From NCBI GenBank assembly GCA_038093975.1, contig JBBPTG010000134.1, positions 1 through 64,000 of the forward strand: 64,000 bases of DNA. Reading direction: 5' to 3'. The notes beneath the pieces were generated by a model that saw only the letters and a program-made list of their open reading frames with translations, made no database searches and had not been told where the DNA came from. Positions within the stretch are counted from its first letter, which is position 1, and each line of letters opens with the position of its first letter. Source of the stretch: Chalciporus piperatus (Eukaryota; Basidiomycota; Agaricomycetes; Boletales; Boletaceae). Made by a program: the position numbers and the translations under genes. Of this stretch, positions 23,340 to 33,348 are shown piece after piece.

Positions 23340-23863
23340 ATCAAGTCAACAACTTTCCGCTTCTTACCATTCCCCTCGATGATAATGTAGTTCTTCTGCG
23401 TCCTCCCGACCCTCTCGTCCCCAGCAGACTGATAGGATGCTCGTTTGTACCATCCTCCTGCTTGCTGGGCCCACTCTCAGTCGTTGCTTCGACTTGGGTG
23501 TCTTGCCAGTGGGGGTCCTGGCTGTCAGTCATTTGGATCTAAGTACATGACGAGGAAATTGAACTAGCTAACTTGTCCTTCATAAAGGCAACCTCACCAC
23601 TTGGCACGTAGAAACCTTGTTGTTTCATCTGCGCAAAGTGTGTTCGATCATCGATATTTAATTCGGAGTCGTCGATGAACGGGTCAGTGACGTCGTAGTA
23701 CTCCAACTCGGGTCGCATGTTTCTTCTGTAAACAAGTTTACTCCTAGATAGGATTATTGCCAGTGGCATCATCCCATTATATTCTTGTTTGGGGCTTTCT
23801 TGGTCATCGTGAGTCTCTTCTCCTTCGCTCTCGCTAATGAGTGGTTTCAAGTTAGCAAGAGGT
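23340..23863 (-). pseudogene. HUN (Hpc2/ubinuclein-like) domain gene, relic A
   Basis: The minus frame 23539-23850 encodes PLISESEGEETHDDQ, then RRNMRPELEYYDVTDPFIDDSEL and THFAQMKQQGFYVPSGEVAFMKDK. The Y-Y-D-x-x-D-P-F-I-D-D-S-E-L core and the GFYVxxGEV ending are the signature of the HUN domain of Hpc2 (HIR histone chaperone complex) and ubinuclein. This is the best preserved of three copies. The splice site expected between the two halves (present in relics B and C as AAGAAG/gtatatgag) is damaged here. The reading frame upstream of PLISESEG meets stops, and the downstream exon (23341-23532) is short. I call it a relic or partial gene. It faces F-box gene A head-to-head, 138 bp from its ATG. 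Confidence 0.7.
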
Positions 23864-24001
23864 ACGGGCGGAGGCAGTGTCCGAGTTGGTGAACGCGGGC
23901 TGGTTCAATGATCGGCGGCTGATGGCAGTGATGCCGAAACCACAAAACCGCCTTCAACAACTTAGGCGGAAACCATCACACCGATAACATTGATCAGAAG
24001 C

Positions 24002-25848
24002 ATGGACTTGAACACAAAAATCTCCGTTTCAGAGGTACTTCAGAGGGTGAGTTTGCAATGTACTGCAGTTGGAAACAGCTGACATCCGAGTCTATCACTT
24101 TTGTACTGATGCTATAGATCCAAGCGATTCCTTGCCCCCATGAAGTTGTAAGCTTCCACATCTCGTCCGCTTGCCATCCACCGAGATGTTGATGATGAGC
24201 GTAGTTTCCATGTCTCGATACCCAATATTCCAAGTTCTCGCACGAAAACCACATCGCCTCGCGTGGGGAATTCCCTGCCATCGATGAGATCATCTCCGAA
24301 AGAAAGGCACAGATCGACGACATCGGCACCATCATCGAACAAGCAGCAATCGTCCTCGAGCGGTTCCGCGAGCAGCGCAAGCGGATCGTATCCTCGATGA
24401 CGATGCACCAGGGCATTATATCGTGCATCCGCCGTCTTCCATCTGATGTACTCGAGGAGATCTTAGTTCGCTGCTTGCCCCCGAAGACGTACAACGAGCC
24501 AACCGTACGGGCTGCACCGCTGCTCCTAACAGGGATCTGCAGGAGTTGGCGAGAGGTCGCGCTCAATACATCGAGACTCTGGAGTTCATTGCTCATCGAG
24601 AGCGCATTGCAACCTGAGCAAGTGTCCTGCTGTGATAGCTGGCTCAAGAAGGCAAAGGGCTACCCACTGTCACTGATGGTTCAAATACCTTCAGACCCAA
24701 TCCCAGCGAACGCGGTCTTTGACTTGCTACAAGTTCACACCAGCCGGCTGAAAGACCTCACCATCCACTTTCACCGGGTTTGCGAGATCGATCGTGGCCT
24801 GTTGCTCAGTGACGTTCCGATCCTGGAGCGCCTCTCCCTCGTTGGAGACATCGACGCTTTAATAGAAAGCCAGGTGTTATCAATCGCTCAGCCGCAACCT
24901 CACCTCCACACCCTCTTCATTCACACTCAGAGCTTCGGCATGAAGAGTTTTTCCGTCTTTAATCCAGGGTGGACGAACATCACACGCCTTGCATTAGTGC
25001 TCAAATCCGGATACCGTGGTACTCGGAATCCCATGTTCTTGACCTTCCTGCAGACGTGTCCCAACCTCGATCACTTTGTCTACTTCCCTTTTGAATTTCC
25101 CTTTGGCGATGGCTTAGCTCCGTTCACCCATCCGAAACTCCGCCTGCTGGATATTGTTGTTGGGCGTGGCTGGCGTGGTTCAGAATCACCTCTCCACACG
25201 CTGACGCTCCCCAACTTGCGTTACCTCCATGTCCGTCAGGGTCATAGCTATTCGAGTCATGACCCTGAGGGCATTTTCGCTCTCGAGTACCCACTACTCG
25301 AAGACCCACAGCACCGTATCTTGAACATGAAAACTGTTTCCGATCAGCTCTTCATGGTCCTCGACCCAGGGTGGACGTCTCTAACACACATTAACTTGAC
25401 CTTCGGTGCTGATCAAAACCTCCTGTTCAATGTCCTCGCACTATGTCCTAACCTCGAAGACGTTGTCATCTCATCGATGGTCATTGATTCCGATGGATTC
25501 GACGTGCCTCAACCCCCCCGATTCTCTACCAGCCATCCCATACTTCATTCGCTCAATATCAGAATATCGGCTGGTCTCTTTGGCGACCTTTTACGCGTGT
25601 TAACATTCCCCAGCTTGACCTACCTCGAGATCCAGTTGTACCAATGCTGGCCACATGCGGACTTTGAGTCGTTCTTATCTCGGTCACAGTGTCCCCTTGA
25701 GACACTCAAGATCAAACTTGGGTCAAGGACAGACATTGAGCAGCGGGAAGAATTTGGTTCATTGACTCCTTCCTTGACGCATGTAGATCTGTATGAAAAC
25801 GCCTGGCCGGCGGACCCGGACGTGCTGTTTTATTCCTGGTCTCGTTGA
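24002..25848 (+). CDS. F-box/LRR protein A
   Basis: Putative substrate receptor of an SCF ubiquitin ligase. Two tiny exons (MDLNTKISVSEVLQR from 24002; IQAIPCPHEV) precede the large one (from about 24210). The large exon begins FPCLDTQYSKFSHENHIASRGEFP. A coiled-coil segment follows (ISERKAQIDDIGTIIEQAAI, then FREQRKRI), then the F-box (CIRRLPSDVLEEILVRCLPP) and LTGICRSWREVALNTSRLWSSL. About ten irregular leucine-rich repeats complete it, with the family phrase NPGWT(N/S)(I/L)T(R/H)(L/I) used twice. The end is VLFYSWSR at 25848. The first two introns have clean GT/AG ends. It is the most complete of the A/B/C group and pairs with HUN relic A. The partner substrate is unknown. Confidence 0.85.
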
Positions 25849-26027
25849 CAAGTACCTATTCCAGAGCTCGCCGGGTTTGCATCATTGTACTCTAGATCTG
25901 TATGATACGCTGTATCAAGAAATGAGGTGGCTCGGACTCACATGCACCAAGGAGAAGGATGATCTTTGATAGCAGGAGGGACCATATACAACTCAGATCA
26001 CGACCTCACTTCCTGCAACCTTCAAGC

Positions 26028-26118
26028 GTCTACCCGTGTTTGGTCACCCGGAACCCATCGCCGGACACGCCCACGCCCACTCCCACTCCCATCCGCATAC
26101 ACCCAACTCCAAAAATTG
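26028..26118 (+). repeat. direct repeat flanking HUN/F-box pair A, right copy
   Basis: 91 bp counterpart of 23212-23295, with a few extra cccactc units inside. It lies 179 bp after the F-box A stop. Confidence 0.75.
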
Positions 26119-26996
26119 CTACGGCCCAAGGTCAACCTCAATCAGAGCTCAGAACATCCCAGCGGCGTCATCTCCCAACAACCCTGTTTTCTGCCCGCGA
26201 GTATACATATGATGCATGTACCTCTTAATGGGGATCGTGCTCGTCCCAGATGATCCATCGGAAGATCTTTTTTGGATAACGCGGCTCAACGTTCCAACCC
26301 TGACGATCAAGTACACGCCCCGCGCTTTTTCACGCTCTTCCTCCTCGTCCCCTCGACACGTCTCTTTTTTTTTTCTCGCGGGGTTCAAGTCCAAAAACGG
26401 ACGGTTGAACGCCCGTTGTTTCAAGTATCAGACGAGACGACGTTCCTGCGATGTTTCGATCCCGAGATGGGACCAGCGCCCAGGTCAATGTTCGTTGACA
26501 AAGGCAGGGGAGTGACACGGTGGATAGAACGGGTGACGCAGTGGATTCGAGTCTTTGCTGTTTGAGAGTGTTTGGTTTGGTGGTCGTTTGGATGCTTGTT
26601 TGGGTAGATTGGGTGCAGGAGTGTGTCTTTGGTCGTTCAGAGTGAGGTTTGTGGAGTGGACGGAGCCGTGGGGGAGAGGGCTGGGGGCGTTGCTGGTGAA
26701 GGCTGTTCGTAGCGCTAAACAACGGAGCGCGACGATGAGTTGAACACGGAGGCTCATTTCATCGTCGACCCGTATCTCAGGCTGAGGCGGGCAAGTAGAC
26801 AGACGACGGCTGAGTTTGCACGCATATAGAGAGGGGTGCAAGTCTGTTGAAGGTCAGAAGAACACTGTTGAAGGTATACCTTGACGAAGCATCCGCAGGG
26901 CTGCTCATACGTAGTGCACACTCACAATCACGCAAAGTCACTTCAGTTCAGGAATGGAATTTCGGAGAGTCCACGTAACGCGAATCATCAGACATC
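26119..26996. other. unresolved open frames, no product assigned
   Basis: Several overlapping open frames on both strands (for example minus 26485-26841 and plus 26272-26565), none with a motif I recognise. A minus-strand gene between 26200 and 26850 with small introns is possible but cannot be supported. Confidence 0.3.
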
Positions 26997-27537
26997 TCAT
27001 ACGACGCCAGAAGCAGCAGGCCGAACCGCATCCTCGTCTCTCCCTGCAACAAAACATCACCGTCAGCAACCACGTTCCCCATACACCAAAACATCACACT
27101 CGTCCCCCCAAAAAAATGACGGAACGCACCTTCGAAAAACTTTTGCAAAAACGTCCTCTGCGGTCTCTCCTCCGTCATCAACAAAATCCCCATGACGTGA
27201 TCGGTCTGTTTCCAACAATTCAAGCATTCCTGTAGATCCAGACGACTCTTGTGAACGAGGACGTCGAGCGCGCGTGGATCGGTGACGTGTCGGTTGGCTT
27301 CGAAGCGTTGGCGGATACAGTGACGGACGTAGGGGGTTGTTACGGAGAGAGCGTAGAGTTTTACGATTTCTGGAGCCTGCGATGTGTAGGCGTGGGTCAG
27401 TTGGGAGGAGAAGGGAGTGGTGGGAGACTCACAGCTCTGACCCAGCCTCTGTATAGATCGATGACCCGTCTACGAGCATCTTCAGGGCTATTCGACATGC
27501 GTGCCACTTGGGCGAGTCGGGATGGTATTGTCGTCAT
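26997..27537 (-). CDS. NDUFA6: NADH:ubiquinone oxidoreductase LYR subunit NDUFA6 (B14)
   Basis: Accessory subunit of mitochondrial complex I that binds the acyl carrier protein through an LYR motif. Exons 27433-27537, 27130-27376 and a last one ending at 26997 join in frame. Exon 1 encodes ARRRVIDLYRGWVRA, containing the LYR tripeptide. Exon 2 holds PEIVKLYALSVTTPYVRHCI, then FEANRHVTDPRALDVLVHK and LQECLNCWKQTDHVMGIL, the conserved HVTDP and WKQxxHVM blocks of the family. Exon 3 adds GRDEDAVRPAASGVV. The length (about 133 aa) fits. It is head-to-head with PDAP1, 207 bp apart. Confidence 0.92.
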
Positions 27538-27744
27538 CTCTCCTCACTGTCTCTTCACTTTCTATTCCGTTGGGTCACAAACTCGGGCAGACTCGAAACC
27601 CAAACGACTGGCTGACATAAGCCTACAATAATCATATTGCCTTATTTGGTAACGACCACTGACTCGTCGTTCTTATCTAGAGTGGCGAGCGTGCCACAGC
27701 TCCAGCGCTCAACTCGAATTCCAACTCACCACCAGTCGTACATC
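27538..27744. promoter_or_regulatory. shared divergent promoter NDUFA6/PDAP1
   Basis: 207 bp between opposed start codons. No TATA box was seen, so a compact bidirectional promoter is the simplest reading. Confidence 0.5.
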
Positions 27745-28643
27745 ATGGTCAGAGGAACAGGTGAGTTCGACAACGCTCTCTTTCAGCGACCACTCACTTT
27801 GATTCAGGCAAGTTTAAGCAGAAGCGGGGTGGAGGAAGGAACTTTAGGTGAGTAGTGAGATCGAGTGAGGGATGGAATCGTGTATTGACGTGGTCGGTGT
27901 TTTACAGTAGGGACATGATCCTCGACCATGAAGACCTTAGTGCCCGTCGTAAACCCGCTGACGACTCCGACGAAGAGGAAGGAGATGACGACAAAGAGGG
28001 AGACGACTCCGACGAAGAATCCGACGAAGAATCCGGTGAAGAAGAGTCCACTCCCGCCGGTACCAGCGCCCCAGCTCAGCCCGAACTCACCCGCACGGAA
28101 CGACGCGATCTGAAGAAGAAACAAACCGCTGAGAAACAGGCCAAACAAGCCACCATCGACGAGGACGGCGAAGATGCTGACCTTATCAATCCGAATCATG
28201 TCCAGAGGAAGCTCAATATATCGGATTTGGGATCGGAGCAGATGACTCGGAAGGAAAGGTGGGTGTTTGATGAATCGTTGGTGTGCGGAATGATGGCTGA
28301 TCACGGTGATGGGGTTTTTGTAGGGATGCAAAGGAGAAGCAGGAAGCAAAGGATCGTTATTGGAAGGTATGGTCGTTCGTGCGATGGTTCAAACTCTAGA
28401 TCTCCTCAATTCCCCTAGCTTCACGTCGCTGGCAAGACAGATGAAGCAAAGTCTGATCTAGCTCGTCTCAAGAGGATTAGAGAGGAACGCGAGGCCGCGC
28501 AGGCAAAGCGCAAGGCCGAAGCGGACGGTCCGTGTCTCATCTCCCGCAAACATCTCCCGTAGTCTAACACCCGGAATCAAACAGCCAAGGCAGCAGAAGT
28601 AGACGCAAAGAAGAAGGCAGCCATGAGCGGAAAGCGCGTCTGA
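27745..28643 (+). CDS. PDAP1-like 28 kDa phosphoprotein (PP28 family)
   Basis: Homologue of the heat- and acid-stable phosphoprotein PDAP1 (casein kinase substrate). Short exons encode MVRGTG, then KFKQKRGGGRNFSRDMIL. A very acidic Ser/Asp/Glu block (about 27960-28050) is followed by the family core: DADLINPNHVQRKLNISDLG, then MTRKERDAKEKQEAKDRYWK, and LHVAGKTDEAKSDLARLKRI. The (R)Y(W/M)K-H-AGKT-(E/D)QAK-DLARL order matches animal PDAP1. The end is KKAAMSGKRV. Four small introns with GT/AG ends. The acidic region holds many possible CK2 sites (SDEE, SDEES). Confidence 0.9.
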
Positions 28644-29158
28644 TCGTCGCTTTGCTTGACAACATTATTGACTTGATGTACGATTTTATTACCCCCACAC
28701 GCGTCATATTTTCTTGTAAACTTGCAATGAAGCTGTAGCATGAACTCGTGAGACGTTCCTGACACATCTCGTGCGCCAGAGTTCTCTTTGAGCGCATTGG
28801 CATCGGGCTGGATTCACATCCATGCCTCTGATTCACGTTAACTTCGTGTGCCGTGCACATCATAAGGTTCGTCCCGACAGCAATCATCCATTTGGTCAAC
28901 TCCAGGTAAGGAGCAAGTCCTTACCCACATTCTCAGAGAACGGTCTCGGGATCTCAGATATGTCTCTCAGTAGTCCCATGATTTTGCCATATTGCTTCCA
29001 CAATGTTCAGCGACGGCGCTTCGTAAGTGGAATGAAGTAGTCTCCCCATGCTTGTTTATATGAATCATTTATTGACCAGACAAACCGGTGGTCACAGGGT
29101 ATTATACAGAGGGAGAGTACAACGATGCAAATTTGGCGAGCTCTGGAATAGGTAGTTA
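28644..29158. other. no gene seen
   Basis: 3' flanks of two convergent genes. Near 29120-29160 there is sequence (gatgcaaatttggcgagctctgg) also found after the F-box A and C genes. Confidence 0.5.
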
Positions 29159-31100
29159 TCAACGAGACCAGGAATAAAATGGCCCGTCCTCATACTCCAT
29201 GCCCAAGGAGTATTCCTCCTCCTCTTCTTCCTCTTCCTCCTCTTCCTCCTCTTCCTCCTCCTCCTCCTCCTCCTCCTCCTCCTCCTCTTCTTCTTCTTCT
29301 TCCCACTCTTTCTCTTCCTCCATGTCATACAGATCTACATGCACCAAGGTAGGAGTCAATAAGCCAAATTCTTTCCGCTGCTCAATGCATGTCCTTGACC
29401 CCTTGATCTTGAGCGTCTCAAGGGGACACTGTGACCGAGATAAGAACGACTCAAACTCCGCATGTGGCCAGCCTTCGTGCCTTCGCAACGAGATTTCGAG
29501 GTGGGTCAAGCTGGGGAATGTCAACACGCGCAAAAGGTCGCTAAAGAGACCTTCGACGATGCAGATATTGAGTGAATGAAGTGTGGGATGGCTGGTGGAG
29601 ATTCGGGAGGATTGGGGCACGTCCCCCGCAACGGGATTAATGCACATCGATGAGATGACAACATCTTGGAGGTTTGGACATAGTGCGAGGACATGGAACA
29701 GGAGGTCTTGATCAACCCTGGAGTTCAACCTAATGTGTGTTAGAGATGTCCACCCTGGGTTGAGGACCGTGAAGAGCCCATTGGTTTCGTAGTTCTTATA
29801 GGAAACGGTTTGCATGTTCAAGATACGGTGCCGTGGGTCTTCGAGTAGTGGGTACTTGAGAGCGAAAATGTCCTCATGATACGAATAGCTGTGACGGACA
29901 CGGAGGTAGCGCAAGTTGGGGAGCGTAAGCGTGTGGAAAGGTGAACCACGCCGGTCACCCCAGAAAACAATATCCAGCAGACGGAGCTTCAGATGGGTGA
30001 ACGGAACTGAGCCATCGTGAAAGAAAGATTGAACAGGGAAGTAGACAAAGTGATCGAGGTTGGGACATGTGTACAGGAGCGTCAAGAACATGGAATTCCC
30101 AGTATGAACCAGACCGGGTTTGAGCATCAATGCAAGGCGCGTGATGTTCGTCCACGCTGGATTAAAGGCGGAAAAACTCATCGTGTGAGTGCGAATGATG
30201 AGGGTGTGGAGGCGAGCGATTGATGGCATCTGGCTTTCTATTAAAGCATCGATGTCTCCAACGAGGGAGAGGCGCTCCAGGATCGGAGCGTCATTGAGAA
30301 ACGGGCGACGATCAATCTCGCGAACCTCGCTGAGGTCGATGGTGAGGTCTTTCAGCCGGCTGGTGTGAACTTGTAGCAAGGCTAAGATCGCGCTCGCTGG
30401 GATTGGGTTTGAAGGTATTTTAACCTTCAGTGACAGTGGGCAGCCATTTGCCTTCTTGAGCCAACGATGACAGCAGGAAAGTTGCTCAGATTGCAATGTG
30501 CTCTTGATGGTCAATGAACTCCAGAGTCTCGCTGTATTGAGCGCGACCTCTCGCCAACTCCTGCAGATCCCTGTCAGGAGCAGCGGTGCATCCCGCACGG
30601 TTGGCTTGTTGTACGTCTCCGGGGGCAAGCAGTGAGCGAAGATGTCCTCGAGTACGTCAGATGGAAGGCGGCGGATGCATGATATAAAGCCTGAGTGAAT
30701 CGTCAGCGAGGATACGATCCGCTTGCGCTGCTCGCAGAACCGCTCGAGGACGATTGCTGCTTGTAGGATGATGTCGTCGATGCCGTCGAGCTGTGCCTTT
30801 CTTTCTGAGATGATCTCGTCGATGGTAGGGAATTCCGAACGCGAGGCGATGTGGTTTTCTTTCGAGAACTTGGAATATTGGGTATCGAGACATGGAAACT
30901 ACGCACATCATCAACATCTTGGGGGATAGCAAGCGGACGAAATGGGAAGCTTACAACTTCACGAGGGTGAGGAACCCCTTGAATCTGTAGCATCAGTACA
31001 AAGGTGATAGACTCGGATGTCAGCTGTTTCCAACTGCAGTACATTGAAAACTCGCCTTTTGGAGTACCTCTGAAACGGAGATTTTTGTATTCGAGTCCAT
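29159..31100 (-). CDS. F-box/LRR protein B with a poly-glutamate insertion
   Basis: Paralogue of the gene at 24002. It starts at 31100 with MDSNTKISVSEVLQ; the first intron begins GC rather than GT (AAAAG/gcgagt at about 31055). The F-box is CIRRLPSDVLEDIFAHCLPP, followed by LTGICRSWREVALNTARLW and the same leucine-rich repeats. Near the C-terminus, where paralogue A reads HVDLYENAW, this copy reads HVDLYDMEEEKEW and then about 30 consecutive Glu before YSLGMEYEDGPFYSWSR. The Glu run comes from a GAG/GAA microsatellite (29215-29302). Apart from that the frame is intact. It pairs divergently with HUN relic B. Confidence 0.8.
29215..29302 (-). repeat. in-frame GAG/GAA microsatellite
   Basis: An 88-bp trinucleotide tract (tcc/ttc on the plus strand) inside the last exon of F-box B, encoding about 29 Glu. 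It is absent from the same site in paralogue A. Confidence 0.9.
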
Positions 31101-31138
31101 GCTACTGATTAATGTCTTCGTCTCCAGAAGGTCTCCGC

Positions 31139-31620
31139 TGAAAGACGGTTCGAGCATTCGGCATCAGCCGCCGGTTCAAACCGGCCCACAATCACCACGG
31201 CCAACGACCGCCCACTCATCAGAGAGAACGAAGGCGAAGAGACTCGCGATCACCAAGGGATGTCAAAATGAAGAAGGTATATGAGACCATGCCAACACTC
31301 CCTATGTAGGACTAAACTTGTTTACATACAGAAGAAACACGGGCATACGACGTCACTGACTCCGAGTTGACCATTGACAATCGAACACACTTTTCGCAGA
31401 CGAAACAACAAAGTTTCTACGTATCGAGTGGTGAGGTTGTCCTCATGAAGGACAGGTGAGCTGATTTCCTTGTCGTGTACGACTCACAATCCGAAGTCGA
31501 AGAAGTCCCCAACAACTGAGAGTGCGCCCAGCAAGCAGGAGGATGTACACAGGAGCATCCTATCGTCTGCTTGTGGGAGGCGGTGGAAGAACCACGGAAA
31601 GGTGCGCATACGCATAGTTT
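31139..31620 (+). pseudogene. HUN (Hpc2/ubinuclein-like) domain gene, relic B
   Basis: Degraded sister of 23340-23863. It retains a spliceable junction (aatgaagaag/gtatatgag to tacatacag/AAGAAACA at about 31332) and encodes AYDVTDSELTIDNRTHFSQ and QQSFYVSSGEVVLMKDR. The PFIDD part of the HUN core is deleted and Gly is changed to Ser in GFYV. It lies head-to-head with F-box B (start 31100). Confidence 0.7.
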
Positions 31621-31936
31621 CTTTTCTCTCCCTACTTTCTAATTGTTCCATTTCTCCACCATCCATCCATCCTCCTCGGGATCTTTTTCATGCGCTATTT
31701 CTCGCATAACCGCAATGTAACAGTATTTCATCACGGTATAATCCAGGAACGATCCACTGAATACGGAATATGAGCAGCATCCGAAAGGATCTCGCGTGCC
31801 CGCACCACCTGTGGAATCCACACTCGCACCCAATCTATCCTCGGTCAAGCCCTCGTATCGCCACAGCCACCTCTGCGAGCCTAGCCAACTCCCTGGATAG
31901 GGCTTAAGATTGGTAGCTGAACCCGAAACGGACTCT

Positions 31937-32330
31937 GCGCAACTCAACAATGGTCGACGCGAACGGCGAAGAGTGTCTGTTAGTTGTTAAGAACGGTAAT
32001 AGGACGGGCGCGACCGTTGGTCGCGCTACCGGCATCATATCTTTCGTCCGCGAATACTTTGAGGACGGCACTCATAGGACGTCCATGGAGCTGCCCATCT
32101 ACCCGTACGGTAACAAGGACGGCCCCTTCTCCGCCTTCTCCGCCCTGGGTGATTCTGGCTCCATCATCGCTGACGGCGAGGGCCGTATCGTCGGCCTCCT
32201 CACTGGTGGTGCCGGCCAGGGGGATTACACTGATGTCTCGTACGCCACGCCCTTCTACTGGCTATTTAACGAGTGTATCAAGGCGCACTTTCCCAACGCC
32301 TACCTTTACCCGGTCAAGTCTAAGGCCTAG
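31937..32330 (+). pseudogene. 3' fragment of the trypsin-like protein gene
   Basis: Closely matches the last exon of the gene at 40483-42205, starting at ctgcgcaac and running to its end. The open frame 31950-32330 (MVDANGEECLLVVKNGNRTG) keeps the nucleophile motif as SALGDSGSIIAD but lacks the His and Asp parts of the triad, so it cannot be a working protease. It ends PVKSKA instead of PVKASDSY. It sits between HUN/F-box pairs B and C. Confidence 0.85.
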
Positions 32331-32594
32331 GCGTCGCGACATCAATCTCGAATTCTATCGGGGATGCTGGCGAGGCGGTCAGAGGCGGAGATGTCACGTG
32401 CCACCTTCTTCTCTATGGGGCAGCTATAAGTAGTATACTGCAAGCAATAGATTTACAAGTTCTGTAGCACATGCCAGTGGACTGAACTAAAACATGACAA
32501 ACAACTGTGACCCAAGGGCAAGATGATGAGTGACAATGAGCCCAAGACAAGACGAGCAGAATGAACTTGCTCGCTCATGTGAAAACTAAACGAA

Positions 32595-32730
32595 CTCAGC
32601 CGATGCCTAAGAGAGGCGGAAACGACTATATTCACCTAAACGAACTAGGTACAACTCAAATAAGTAAAGGAACTAAGTAAAGAAAGTAAATACTCACCTC
32701 AGCCGATGCCTAAGAGAGGCGGAAACGACT
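32595..32730 (+). repeat. pair of identical 33-bp direct repeats
   Basis: The 33-bp sequence starting ctcagccgatgcctaagag occurs at 32595-32627 and 32698-32730, 103 bp apart, with no difference. No coding signal around it. Confidence 0.85.
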
Positions 32731-32779
32731 GAGGCGCTCTGGAAGTGAGACGAGGAGTTTAAGTAAATGGGTGGAGATG

Positions 32780-33110
32780 TGCTCGGAACGATCCGACGTG
32801 ATTCCGGTCCGGAATGACCGATTCCGGGTGCAAAAGGATCAAGGAATGTCAAGGACTTGACATGGATAAGAATAGAAAGGGTGAATGGTGAACAGAGATG
32901 TCACGAAAGGGAATAGATAAGTGAATGACATATAGGAGAACATACGAATGTAAAAGGGATCCGTTCCAACGAATCCGGAGATGTTTCCGTGCGTTCCGGA
33001 CATCGGAAACGTCGGATTAAACACGGAATGTTTCTGGAAGTATCCGGAAACGGATAGGGGCTATCCGGAAGCGGAAAGGAGCGGATAGACACGGATTGGA
33101 CTATATTTTG
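32780..33110. repeat. region dense in ATCCG/CGGAT palindromes
   Basis: Many TCCGGA-type words, including the hairpin ATCCGGAAACGGAT near 33044 and related half-sites at about 32785, 32822, 32960, 33005 and 33066. It may be part of a small transposable element; clear ends were not found. Confidence 0.4.
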
Positions 33111-33348
33111 ACAGCTCACATTCGGGAATATTGCTGGTGGAGGCTGGTGGATGGTCGTGGCAGGCCTGGCCAGGCATCCTGTGGATACATCATCGTTACT
33201 CAACTGTGGTGCAGTGTATAAACAAAAAATCCTGAGTCGAAGGATCCAAAAATCGGCGTAGAATTTGCTAGCTAGCAGCTGCAAGTGTATCATTGACAGA
33301 ATACAACGATGCAAACTGGCGAGTCCCAAGTAGAATATATCAACGTCG

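Noticed and set aside
32595..32730. CRISPR-like repeat pair
   Set aside because: Only two copies in a eukaryotic genome with no array; treated as simple direct repeats.
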